DNA of 64,000 nucleotides from Holothuria scabra (GCA_037179385.1 CM074180.1:28811455-28875454), one strand, 5' to 3'; shown: positions 26,201 through 36,520, numbered from the stretch's first letter. Notes: generated by a model from the sequence alone, not told the origin. Numbers and translations are program-made.

Positions 26201-29200
26201 GGCTTTCCGAGGGGCAACGTTTTTTTAAATTTTTCAGAACTGATGTCGGCGCTCCGCCTACATACTCTTTGGGCAGAATTAGATACTTCGATCACGGAAT
26301 CACGACTAACGCTCTAATAAGCCGCTTTTTCTAAGTTCACCCCTAAACCTTTCGAAATGTCTGGATCCGCGCCTGAGAGTTTTCAACTTCGGGAAAGAAA
26401 AGTTACGTAGTTATATTGGATCTTATATGGAATGAAAAGCTAAATTTTTCATGCTTTTAAAGTAGAAACAATAGAGAGACAAATACTATTTTTAAAGTAG
26501 ATAAAATTGAAACGACAAAACTCTTGGATTTTCAACTTATGCAATTTTCTTTTGGTTGTCGTAATTGTGAACCAACATAAACACTTTTTTGTCCAAAATT
26601 TGTAACTCGTTTGAAGTGCAGATGGGTGGAAGTGACACCAGTAAACATCCTCAATATTCAGAGATTTGCCATTCCTCTTTGATGGGGTAACTCCTATTCT
26701 CTGGGGGAAAACCCGGGAACCCTGACTTTGAAGGGCAGCTGGTAGGTCTGTCACCCAGGATGACACTTTGTATAAAATGGTCAGCGGACAGCTAACCCAC
26801 TCTTGCACCTTGAACCAAAATTATACGCTACCGTTTTTTGACCGCGGGTTTTGAAACTTTTGGAAAAAATAACAAAATGAAGGAGAAGGTTTCGTCAAAT
26901 TTTTTACTGATTAGTCTAAATTTTATCTTCCGCAATTTCTGTAGTCGGGGTAAAATGTTGTTAAATAATGGATAAATATAGGCAAAGTAACTTAACAAAA
27001 TTAGTGTATTTTTTCTTTTCCTTTAAGCTCTGGGATCACTAGGTGGAGATCTTGCCGGGAAGTATTATTCCTTGCAGACGTTAAGTCCGGAAGATCAGCA
27101 ACAACTGATTGATGATCACTTTCTGTTTGAAAAACCGGTATCGAGGCATTTTTTGAGTGGAGGTATGGGCAGGGACTTCCCGGATGGTAGAGGCATCTGG
27201 TGAGTTTATACGAATCCGATTAAACGCTTGTGTTTAGTGACTGCAGGGAGGTGTTTCCAATAACACCTTCTGGTCCAACAGCCTTAAATCAGGGAGATGT
27301 TACCTCTCTGCTTAAATCGTCTCCATTTATTGACTACATGATGTTTAAACCCTCATATTCAGTGAAATTGAAGGAATTAAGATACAATTTAGTGTACAAC
27401 CATCCATGATACAGGTAAGGACGGAAACTGAATGATGAAAAGATGATAGATCCCAGTTATGACCTACCGAAATCAGACCATTACTTGCTGTCCAAATTTC
27501 GTCTACAGACATGCAGTGACATGTTAGCTACTTAAGCATACCATCTAATCTTCTAACTTATTTGACAAGTAGATAAGGTTGAGTATCACGAAAGCATGGA
27601 AAATGTCATTGTAATGTAAAGGAAGATTGGTACGGTTTTTGTACTTTTAAAATCCTGTTTATTGTATTTTTCTTTTCCATCAGGCATAACGATGACAAGA
27701 ATTTCTTGCTTTGGATAAATGAGGAGGACCACACTCGCATCATCTCAATGCAACAGGGTGGAGATATGAAGGCTGTCTTTGAGCGATTCTGTCGCGGGCT
27801 GAGTGAGGTATATAAAGGTCGAAATTTGTGTTGGGCACTTAGGCTTGGAAGGGCAAAAAGGGCAAAAGCGTCCACAGCGACGTGTGCAGCAGGAGTACGG
27901 TATTTTCAGTAAGACATAAAAACCTAAACATACACACCCACTTACTTCATGTGTTAAGTGACTGTAGGAAACCATTAGTGGGGTTCATTAACCTTAACTC
28001 GTCTTCTTCTATTATCTACATGAATTTCAAACTCTCATATTCAGTGAAATCAAGGAAATTATATACAATTCAGTTTTCAACCATCCATGATACAGGTTAG
28101 CGATGAAATTGGAAGATTAAACGGTAATAGACCCCAGTTACAGCCGACTGATATCAGACCATCACTTGCTGTCGGGATTCGTCTATAGGCAAGTTAAATT
28201 GCAGGACTGAAAATGACTGGATAACCTAACATTAACCAACCTAACATTAACCAACCTAACCTAACCAACCTAACCTAACATAGTAAAGAACTTACTGTTC
28301 TTTTGCAGGACAACCCCTCTCCTGTCGACTTTCTCGTGGCAATTTTCAATTGTCTCTGGATAATTTCCACGGAGGACAATTCCAAATTTTCTGGTGGCTT
28401 GACTAGGAGTTTATTAACATGGTCTCTTGTAAAATGTCTGGGACGTGAACTGTTTGGGTGTTGTTAGGTAGAAATTTATCCAGTCCCTGTTTCACCCTGG
28501 GATAGAAAGGAACTTTTTGTTGTATAAAAGAAGACGACAAGTTATAACCATTGGGAGCGTCTCTAGACTAGAGACGTATACCAACTGCCCATTTCAATAA
28601 ATAAACCAAGGTCAATAAGTCATGTTTTCCTTTACAGTATCACATTCGTTTGTGACCTATTTTCTTTGAAAGAAAAAATAGAATATGCTATGCATCTTGG
28701 AAGTATGTAAGGTCTTAAAACAGATTTAGTCCTTCTTGATGGCGTCAAGTCATTTTTCTTGTTTCTCATTCCAGGTGGAAACACACATCAAGGGGAAAGG
28801 AAAAGAATTCATGTGGAACGAACATCTTGGGTTTATCCTGACTTGCCCGTCCAATCTGGGCACTGGCGTACGATGCAGCGTTCATGCTAAACTACCGCAC
28901 ATGGCTAAGGATCCACGATTCGAGTCAATCTGTACCTCCCTCAGACTTCAGAAACGTGGAACAAGTATGTAGAATAAATATCGCATGTTGCAAAAATATG
29001 TTTAGTGATTAAACATACTTATTTTGTCCATACTTTGAAAACATGTTAAGATAGATATTATATATGTAAACAATGGAGAATAAAGTTTCTTCCTGGAAAG
29101 GAACAAAAGCTATTTAATTTAAGTACTGAACATGTTTAACAAATAAATTTTTTTGAGTTCAGCAATCACACAGGTTTAAACACGAAATACTAGAACGTTT

Positions 29201-31306
29201 GGCACACTGTTCAAATTAGGGGTAGCAAAGTGATGAGAAAAATGTACCCAATTTCTAAATTATGTTTCATCAACATTTAACTAAAGTTTTGGAACTTATG
29301 CTTGATTACTGCGTTAAGTTTGTTATTAGTATTATTTCTTTATTTTGAGGTGAGCATTAAAGAACGAATTTATTAAATGTTGAGACAATATCGAATTCGT
29401 GGTATCGTAAGAATTACATTTTTCATGTCACAAGGAGACGTTGTCATTATCTGTAATTTATGCCTATGAACACCTGTCGTAACCCACTGATCAAATGAAG
29501 TAAAGCTAGACAGTCTGACTCAATTCCACTCTGGGAGACTCCTCTTCGATCAATTTCTACAAAGACTCTGGCCAAAATGACTTGTAACTTGGTGTCAACT
29601 TAGAATCGCGTAAATCGACCCTAGTTGAATCGGAATAGCGCGTCACTTGGAATTAGAATCGAATTATTTACTTATCCTAATGCATTAACCGGACCGGGAG
29701 AGCCCTTGACTCGGTCCTGGAAACTAGAAAGGGCCCAAGTACCTCTAACGGGGGAGGAGGGGGTACGAACCGGAACAGTAACAACGGCTACAGTTTTGCT
29801 CATTGACTTGTGTTTATGATCAGTGGTTTTTCATTTTGCCAAACCACAATGAACTCTGAAGCGTGCACGGTTTGGGGTTGGGGTATATTTTTATTGACAT
29901 TTCACCTGGTTTCATTGCACCAGGGAGTTGCTAGAGAACTCCCTGATTGCACGCAGCATTTACTTTCCTTATATCGTTAGACAATTGTGTTTCCCCTATG
30001 TTTTACCCCTCTAGGAACTTTGGCAGAATTATAGTTAATACCCTGGCTTGCCTATCTTTTCGGGAGAGGTTTCATTATTATTCAAAGAGTTTTCGTTTAC
30101 TTATAAAATTATGCAACGAAGATAGATAAGAATATTTTGGGTAAAGTAAGTGTACGTTTATGTATTGTTGAATCCTTTATTTCTTGAACAGGCGGTGAAT
30201 TCACTGAAAGTATTGGCGGTGTGTACGATATATCGAATCTTGATCGATTGGGAAGTTCGGAAGTTCAGCAAGTTCAGCGCGTCATTGATGGCGTCACATT
30301 ACTCATTAAAATGGAGAAAAAACTAGAAAATGGTGAATCAATCGATGACTTGGTTCCAGAGTGAGTATTTATCAAACATTTGTGTTGTCAATATCTCTGG
30401 AGGAAGTTAAATCGATCACATTATTTTATAGAAATTTAAATGTAAGGACCACAAGGGCCTGCCCATCGCAGTCAAGTGAGTGTGGGGGCTTTGAAAAACG
30501 CTTTCTCTAATGGAATTAAAGATGAAAATGCCTTGGTGCAGTTAAATATATCTTGCAAAGGACAGATATTTCACCACTACCCCTAAATTGAGGCTACTCG
30601 GTTCCTTGATACATGTATGGCTAATAGCCTGAAGAGGTTAGACTGACTATCACACCTAGCTAATCAGTGCCCCTTTTTCATTTTCCCCACCAGTCTTAAA
30701 AGCTAAAAAGAGACTTTCGTTGTTGTCCTTCACTCGGCTGGGTGTACAGTCAAAACTTCTTTAAAAGCGACGGAAATCCTAAAATCTTTTTGCCACGCAG
30801 CTAATGCAATGCTGTGGTTAGACCCTTAGCCAGAAAAGGTAACCTACTGACTGGGATGGGTGAGGGGGAGAGATGGCTATCAGGGGACTTTTCAAATCGG
30901 GAATTGTGTATTGTATCTATTCACAGATAACTTGAAACTTCATAGGGGCGAAGCAAATTAACGTACTTCACGTGGCCTTTTCTATCTTTGAACATAAATG
31001 CAAGAGATAAAAACAGTGAAATATGGTAGTTTGAGAAAGCTTACGAATCATATGTAAGGAAATAAAACATTGGTCCTCATTTTACCAACCCTATCGGGAA
31101 CTACTCCACAATAAAATTACTTTTCATATTACAGTGGCACGCCATCAGCAGAGGAAGCTGCGAAACAACAGAGTGAACAACATGCCGCCAGCGAACAGCC
31201 CGCCAGCGCACAGCCCGCCAATCCCCCACCAGCAGCCAAGACGAACGCCCCACCACCTGAAAACAAGGGAAAGAATAAAAAATCGGGCACATGCGCATTA
31301 CTCTAA
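23117..31306 (+). CDS. Phosphagen (guanidino) kinase, probably arginine kinase, with C-terminal CaaX box
   Basis: Predicted coding exons: 23117-23294, 23764-23868, 24173-24340, 27028-27199, 27684-27807, 28775-28964, 30192-30360, 31135-31306. All introns are GT-AG and the joined frame is 1278 nt, 425 aa plus stop. The enzyme family transfers phosphate between ATP and a guanidino substrate to buffer cellular ATP. The order matches the creatine/arginine kinase family throughout: N-terminal helical domain, NEEDH motif (about 220-224), active-site Cys 273 in CPSNLG, and RGTSGE loop (310-315). Substrate clues favour arginine: the loop between GVDN and AGDEE has 8 residues, as in arginine kinases, not 12 as in creatine kinases. 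Glu 315 occupies the place of arginine-kinase Glu314, which is Val325 in creatine kinase; [10 protein letters not shown] also resembles arginine kinases. A Tyr found in the Limulus loop is Leu here. Residues 370-425 are an unusual tail ending KKSGTCALL. Family certain, substrate inferred. Confidence 0.93.
23764..23868 (+). CDS. Kinase exon 2
   Basis: Residues 60-94. It starts after TAATAAAG and ends ACTG|GTGAGA, phase 1 at both ends. It completes the specificity loop (DFHLGIL) and contains [10 protein letters not shown] and [10 protein letters not shown], strongly conserved in the family. Confidence 0.93.
24173..24340 (+). CDS. Kinase exon 3
   Basis: Residues 95-150, phase 1 at both ends, acceptor CATAATAG and donor GATG|GTAAGA. 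It contains [17 protein letters not shown], whose arginines match the ATP-phosphate-binding arginines of the family, and SRGERR-like RGERREIE. Confidence 0.93.
25323..25369. repeat. Perfect 18-bp stem, 11-nt loop
   Basis: CTCTTGCGTCTTGTATGT at 25323-25340 pairs exactly with 25352-25369. It lies inside the intron 3 transposon. The stem is too short and its setting too repeat-like to call a microRNA. Confidence 0.8.
26160..26290 (+). repeat. Dispersed ~110-bp module, intron 3 copy
   Basis: GGGAAATGCCATTTCCGGC, then a TCCGAGGGGC block, then GGCGCTCCGCCTA and TTGGGCAGAATTA. This is the same order as the modules in 11030-11393, 15810-16815, 37200-37325 and 47940-48245. Confidence 0.65.
27028..27199 (+). 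CDS. Kinase exon 4
   Basis: Residues 151-208, phase 1 in and phase 2 out, acceptor CCTTTAAG and donor TCTG|GTGAGT. It includes [25 protein letters not shown] and GRGIW, all family hallmarks at the nucleotide-binding domain. Confidence 0.93.
27301..27520 (+). repeat. Intronic duplicate, copy 1 (intron 4)
   Basis: It matches 28000-28195 in intron 5 in the same orientation: CTCATATTCAGTGAAAT, AACCATCCATGATACAGGT, then a block ending TTCGTCTA. The two copies flank exon 5. Confidence 0.75.
27684..27807 (+). CDS. Kinase exon 5
   Basis: Completes Trp208 and encodes up to residue 249; acceptor TTCCATCAG, donor GAG|GTATAT, phase 0 out. It contains [13 protein letters not shown], including the catalytic Glu that contacts the guanidino group in this family. 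Confidence 0.93.
27965..28200 (+). repeat. Intronic duplicate, copy 2 (intron 5)
   Basis: Diverged copy of 27301-27520. Its left part also carries CCATTAGTGGGGTTCAT, the inverted form of the motif at 870 and 41560. Confidence 0.7.
28221..28281 (+). repeat. CCTAA-rich simple repeat
   Basis: Alternating AACCTAACATTAACC and CCTAACCAACCTAACC units. The period is irregular and differs from the TTAGGG telomere repeat. Confidence 0.85.
28775..28964 (+). CDS. Kinase exon 6
   Basis: Residues 250-312 plus one base; acceptor CATTCCAG, donor ACAA|GTATGT. It holds [16 protein letters not shown] with reactive Cys273, the [10 protein letters not shown] segment and LRLQKRGT, whose Arg310 matches an ATP-phosphate contact. 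Confidence 0.93.
30192..30360 (+). CDS. Kinase exon 7
   Basis: Completes Ser313 and encodes to residue 368 plus two bases; acceptor TTGAACAG. It contains GEFTES (Glu315 at the arginine-specific position), GGVYDISN and the C-terminal IDDLVP. This is where ordinary family members end. Confidence 0.93.
30359..30366 (+). promoter_or_regulatory. Splice donor that doubles as a stop codon
   Basis: The donor reads CCAGA|GTGAGT. Without splicing, the frame is CCA GAG TGA, so the protein ends after Glu369. Splicing removes the stop and adds the 56-codon tail. Confidence 0.8.
31061..31115 (+). promoter_or_regulatory. Two AATAAA hexamers inside kinase intron 7
   Basis: AATAAA occurs at 31061-31066 and 31110-31115, both upstream of the exon 8 acceptor. 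They could serve intronic polyadenylation of the unspliced short isoform. Chance occurrence in AT-rich intron is the alternative. Confidence 0.4.
31135..31306 (+). CDS. Kinase exon 8: linker, lysine cluster and CALL prenylation box
   Basis: Completes Asp369 and encodes residues 370-425; acceptor CATATTACAG. The sequence is Ala/Gln/Pro-rich, then [10 protein letters not shown], then CALL and TAA. A Cys four from the end with aliphatic residues and a final Leu is the consensus for geranylgeranyltransferase I, and the upstream lysines resemble the polybasic region of prenylated Ras/Rho proteins. The exon keeps frame across a clean splice and has no homology to normal kinase C-termini. Confidence 0.85.
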
Positions 31307-33114
31307 GTAACGTCAGTCATAAGTTATTTTTCTCTTTAGATGTAAGTTACCCCAGAAGTGACTTACCCTTTATCTTGGATCTTGTGGAAGCCATGGCCTC
31401 ATAAACTTTATCACGTTCACAATGTTAGCCTTTGCGCACCTTGTGCCTGTGTGCAGTGGCTACAAGGTACGGAAAGAATGGGCAACAAGAGAACTGAGGG
31501 CTCAAAAAGTGGAATCAATCTGATGATAATTTATAAATTATTATAAATGATATTTCGATCCACTTTGAAACGATTTGATTTTTATTCTATCTTGAAAAGT
31601 TTGCCATTGCATTTGGAATAATTGAAATGTTACGGAACATGTATCAAATATAGATAGTTTCAGTGACGTCACAACTAAAGGCATTAGTAACCGCAATGTC
31701 TGATGACAAGCTTGTACGTACATATGGAAATTATCCTCAAACATGGCTATTATACGTCTTGGGGAAAGCCCCTATGTAGGCCTTTAGTTCCCTATCACAT
31801 GCAAAACGTGTAAGTGGTTGAGTTCCTCTTTTGCCTGAAAAAAGTATCTTCAAATAGCCGTCCTCCAATTTTGTAAATAGATTATGCTCTCAGATTGTGT
31901 GACTAGTATAAATGAAACTGCCAAAAAGGTGGACACAGTCTACCAAATGTATTTTTAAGATTTTGAACAAAATCTACCAGTCTTCCGAAGTTTCTACATA
32001 TTACTACAATAAGAAGGACTACTGTTACTTGTTCATTCATACTTAATGGTAGTCCCACTTTCTATTGATCCATTAAGACCAATGACAGTGCGTTATCCCG
32101 CGATAACTTTCCGGCAATGGATAAACCCACTCGTCTTAGGTTATTCCATTTTACTGGCAGTTGTGCCGTTTTAAATGTGTTGAATAACAAACAGAGTTTT
32201 TCTTTTTTTATTTTTAATCAAAATCTTGTTTTATATGAATGAACAAAGTTAAACAACTACAAATACATGTCTGTGATTTGAAACGGGATAATTCAGCATC
32301 AGTGGTTAGCTTGCAATTCCATTCATGCTTTATATTTTGCAAATACATGGTCCATTTGTGTTTAACAATTAATTCAGGGCGACAAAGCCACTATTTGGTC
32401 AGCTTGCAGAAGATACCAAATTGTGCATACACGTAATTAATATGTGTCACATTCTGCTGTTTAGTACATGGCGATGTTTCTTTGATATTCTTTGAAATTA
32501 ATTGTGTAATTATGAACCGGTATGCTGTGTGAAAAATATGTGTACATTTTAATATTAATGTATGTGAATATTTTGATATTTTAATTCTTTTTCAATCCTA
32601 CCTATTGAGTATTTAAATGTATGGACCAGGTATTTCGGTACAAAGTTTATACTCATGATTCGTTATTGTTACGATACAGTCTCATTTAATGTAATTAAAT
32701 TTGAAAATAGTCAAATCGAGATTTAGTGATTCATCATCGTTGCTACATGAAAAGTAATAATTCTCTCAAAACCGTCATTTCAAAATGAAAAAAAAAAAGA
32801 AATAACACATTGTTAGAAAACCATTCTCCTTTTAGAGCAATGTCACGAAACTGAATCTTGTGAACCCAGGCGCATGTCCGGCAAAAAATGTATCAACAGG
32901 GATGTTTTAAAGTATCTTAAAAAAGACAAAACACTTAAGTCCCCCCCCCCCTCCCAAAATGATGAAAGTACACTATGAAATGGTGACACAGTCTTCAGTT
33001 ACTATCCGATATTTATCTATATGTGTAATATTTATGACAAATCAATTGTCTTCTTCGGCGTATTGTAGCGAGTGCCTTAGGGAAACAAGCTTGCCGGAGT
33101 GATCGATCCCACAC
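31307..33114. other. 3'UTR and downstream flank of the kinase
   Basis: AT-rich, no further exon. No AATAAA stands close after the stop; an ATTAAA lies near 32693 and a stronger AATAAA run is not seen before about 33313, so the transcript end is unresolved. Confidence 0.4.
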
Positions 33115-33289
33115 TTAAAAGTAAAGAGCAGTCCCCCAAACTTATTTTGAAGAAAAAGCTAAATAACACAATTTTCATCTTATTTCTCTTCAAAGTATCT
33201 TTCATTACATTTTATGACTTTACTATTCATGAAACTGGACAGTCTACTACACTTCTTCAATTTGGGGTGACTGCTCCTGCCCTTTAAAA
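33115..33289 (-). mobile_element. MITE family copy with internal deletion, 175 bp
   Basis: Ends TTAAAAGTAAAGAGCAGTCC and TGACTGCTCCTGCCCTTTAAAA. Compared with 8629-8886 it lacks about 80 bp in the middle. Confidence 0.85.
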
Positions 33290-33304
33290 CCGCAGCAAAT
33301 TTAC

Positions 33305-33401
33305 ACAACAAAAAAATAAAGACATAAAAAGATTACAGGAAAGTTCTGGTATTAAGTTTCCGGAACTTTTCTGTAATCCTTATTTATTTCTTTTTTGTTG
33401 T
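33305..33401. repeat. Long inverted repeat, arms about 40 nt
   Basis: Left arm 33305-33346 (ACAACAAAAAAATAAAGAC...GATTACAGGAAAGTTC) pairs with 33363-33401, loop 16 nt, few mismatches. Confidence 0.8.
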
Positions 33402-34313
33402 TTTGTAAATCTACCGTTATTTTTTGCAGTGTGGTTTCTTGTGTGAACAGCTGAGGAACCATAGATTTAACATAGTACGAATTCTTTTTTTGCATGGTTT
33501 CATCTTACTTGACAGATATCGAACTGAGTTTTGAGGTTTTATCTTGTTCTGTCAAACTTGCCTAATGTACCGTACCCTCAGACGTCGAGAATTTTCACAT
33601 GCGTCCTTCCAAATACTGACAATATCGTTTGTCGTTTGTGTGTTGCGTTTCAAGAAGAACGAAATATACATTTTACGTTCACAGTTATTATTGGCCTCGA
33701 GTTTGTGTTCATTAGTTGTGTTTCTTTCTTCTTAAAATAAATGTTTGATATATGTGAGATCTAGCTGTCGTTTCAAAATAAGTCTGGAGCGATTGCTTGT
33801 TACTCTTTAATGGGAAGCCATCAAAGTGGCCGTCTCGACAAGTTTGTTACAATTATGTTTTGTCCAGGTTGAGAGAGTTACTGATCACAAAGTCAAATTA
33901 ATAAGTATTTATCATTGTTGAAGAAATAAATGCTAAAAATATCAATACAGTGGTTCATATAAACATTTTATTGCGATACTTCTATTCAGACAGTTTATTT
34001 CTGAGAACACTACTGAAGCAAAATTGTACGATGAACAATAATATAAGTCTAGGTGAAAAGGCTAGTTGAAAGTAAAAAGATGAAAAAAATAGCAACATCA
34101 TTTAGCTTTAATGTTTCATGTTGTAAATTGACAAACATTTTTATATACCTACAATGTTTTTAATTGGTTCAATTCTGTAACGAGACTATAGTATCAAATA
34201 ACGGTATTTTTGAAATATTTGACTATTGGAAAAACCAAACCTCCATGTAAATTACTTGTTAAAGTATAGAATAAAGTTGAAAGACTAAATATTGGTTGAA
34301 TGCCTGGGATATT

Positions 34314-34512
34314 GAAGGTCAAGAGCAGGCACCCAATCTTATTTTGAAGCAACAGCTAAATATCACAATTTTCTTCTTATTTCTCTTCAGAGTATCTTTC
34401 ATCATATTTTATGACTTTAGTGTTGCATATTTGTGGTAAACCAAGCAGTTGCCTCTAGTAAATTTCACATTTGAAGAGAAAATATGCTCTAACACGACTC
34501 TTGCCCTTTTAT
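34314..34512 (-). mobile_element. MITE family copy, 199 bp
   Basis: Starts GAAGGTCAAGAGCAGGCACC and ends GACTCTTGCCCTTTT; the interior reads CTTATTTCTCTTCAGAGTA then CTTTCATCATATTTTATGAC. That last block is an intact version of the site used by the nested insertion at 54383. Confidence 0.8.
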
Positions 34513-35937
34513 CGAGAACACCCAAAATATAGTTAACTGTGTATAAATTTAAAGGCATATTTAAACAGCTTACGGCAGTTGATTTTAAACACCTACGTCA
34601 CACACAAAGACTCGGTATATCCATACTTGATAAAAGTCTTTCGATGTCTCTGCTTCGAGTATCTCTGGTTCTTCGACGTGCAGCAATGCCAGCAGGTCTC
34701 TCATGCCGCTCGACATCTCGGTATAATCCTAACAGATAGCTTACATATTTTGACGTTTCAAAAATGGGTCAAAAACTGGCACACGTTTGAACAAGACTCT
34801 TGTGACATTCTGCCTGTTTTACCTCCAGACATTGCAGTGTAGTCTGTATTAATGTCCCCGAGATTGACAAGTCGGGCACATGTGGAGAAATCTAGAGTTC
34901 ATCGACGTACTTCGAAAAATCAGTGACAATTTTATCAGCAGGCGTGTCAAAGGGGTTTCATACTTGTGTCATGTAGTATGGTGCACTCTCCGTGACCTTT
35001 ACCAGACGCCATCTTGCTGTTTACGAGCAACTCGCCCTTCCTTTGTTCTAGATTCCCAGGGCCCTTCCTGTTTCCCGTCACGTGTTACCGGTGGACGTGA
35101 CATATCACATTGCCGTAGTTCCACGTGCACACTGTAACCCATATTTTTAAGGTGTGGCCAATTTCCCCCTTTGCAGCCTCCTCATTGGTCATCGATATCA
35201 TTACACTTATTTACATTGGTGCGTCATAACTTTTGACCAATCAGGGGACTGCAGGTGTTCGGATCTTGCACGAGGTTCCCGAGACCGAGCCTGCGACCTG
35301 GACACTCGTGCAACAGACCTCGAAGAAGAAACATGTGGTCAACTTTGTAAATATTTCAGTAATCATATTAGGCAGGCCGAATTAATCAAACTTGATCTTC
35401 TTTTGGAACTCAAATTATCGAATAAAATCATTTAAAATCAACTGGAACTATCTGTCTTTTTTGTCTGGAGCTACACCTCAAGATCCCGTACGATTAACTT
35501 ATTATCTAACACTTGGTCAATCATTTTCATTTTAAGGGTTTTACCATGGCTGAATGATTGGTCGGTTTGCATCCGATATGGATGTACGTTAACTCATTGG
35601 CCCATATGGTTGGTCTAATAGTGAGATTTGGAAAATGACAACGTCGAAAATTGTTTTTATGCTGCAAAAATTGCCAAACCATAGTTTATCGTTAGAAACC
35701 TCCATCAATTATTCGAGGGAGTCGTTTTTAGTTTGGCGGGAGTTTCAAACATTTTTCAAAATTCTCACGAACGTCTTGCGCATCCCAATTGTGTTTGGAG
35801 GTATGCAAGGGGGGGGGGGTCTTCCGAACCCCTTGAAAAACGAACCCCCTCTATGGATTGTACAAGTTCGATAGTAGAATTTGGTGCCTCTATATATGTT
35901 ATATACCGGAGACATTTTTCGTGAGTGTTCTATTATG
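34513..35937. other. Unassigned intergenic sequence
   Basis: Overlapping frames at 34539-34842, 34880-35137 and 35154-35435 have no recognisable domain. An AATAAA near 35420 follows the last one, but no acceptor or conserved motif supports a gene. Confidence 0.35.
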
Positions 35938-35945
35938 TTAGTACC

Positions 35946-36520
35946 ATGCAGCACCATTTTCAAAATCCCTTTGCGTAGTACCAAAATTGAGGCTGAGGGA
36001 TATGTTAGTGAGTGTGATGATCTAGGAGCTGTTATCAATTGGAAGACATTGCTCTTCTGAACTGAAGTTTTCACTGTCACGGTCACTCGATAATCTCGCT
36101 TTTCTCTCACTTGGAATTTCTACAAGACTTACAATAATGGATTTAGTTCACCAGTTCATACAAAATCGGTTTGTCTTCTGTTGCATGAACGTCGGTCTGG
36201 AACGTCCGGGATTAGGGCTATCGTTAGCCAGTTAGGAAATTTCTTGTTAAACAGTGGGCATCGCCCCGAACTTTTCGCAACTGTCATTGCATCGCCAGTC
36301 ACTGGGAAACCATTTCGCACCGATTCACATTCGTATCCAGCTGTGCCGTGCGGTTTCGAAAATGTGAACACTATCTTAATCCTAGTCATTTCTGGAAATT
36401 TCACGAAATTTCTCAATTAAAATGACAAAATTTAAAAACTATAATCCTGCCTCTGCACTAACATATCACTGAGACTCAATTTTGGTACTATGCAAAGCAA
36501 TGTTGAAAATGGTGCTGCTG
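35946..36520. mobile_element. Element bounded by 65-bp inverted repeats
   Basis: 35946-36010 and 36456-36520 are inverted copies sharing GCAGCACCATTTTCAA, GTAGTACCAAAATTGAG and GATATGTTAGTG. The interior includes a frame on each strand (36156-36420), neither recognised. Length and structure fit a MITE or foldback element; a target duplication was not found. Confidence 0.65.
36208..36264 (-). repeat. Inverted copy of the terminus at 37642-37697
   Basis: Shared, inverted: CTATCGTTAGCCAGTTAGG and AAATTTCTTGTTAAACAGTG, about 56 bp with few differences. Confidence 0.75.

Larger units (their letters stand above)
24571..26375 (+). mobile_element. 1.8-kb non-autonomous DNA transposon in kinase intron 3, 5-bp TSD
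   Basis: The left end CAGGCGCTGATCCA and the right end TGGATCCGCGCCTG are inverted repeats with one mismatch. AGAGT lies immediately outside both (24566-24570 and 26376-26380). CAG...CTG ends with a 5-bp duplication suggest a hAT-related group. The interior is non-coding and contains one copy of the GGCGCTCCGCCTA module (26160-26290) and the hairpin at 25323-25369. Confidence 0.8.

Noticed and set aside
26449..26808. 119-codon minus-strand frame in kinase intron 3
   Set aside because: No recognised domain, low-complexity C-terminal part and no splice context; possibly a transposon remnant, but nothing supports a gene.
27706..27912. 68-codon frame as a separate gene
   Set aside because: It is kinase exon 5 read through its donor into intron 5.
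35745..36110. 121-codon minus-strand frame
   Set aside because: It crosses the arm of the inverted-repeat element at 35946-36010 and includes G-run-derived residues; not coding.
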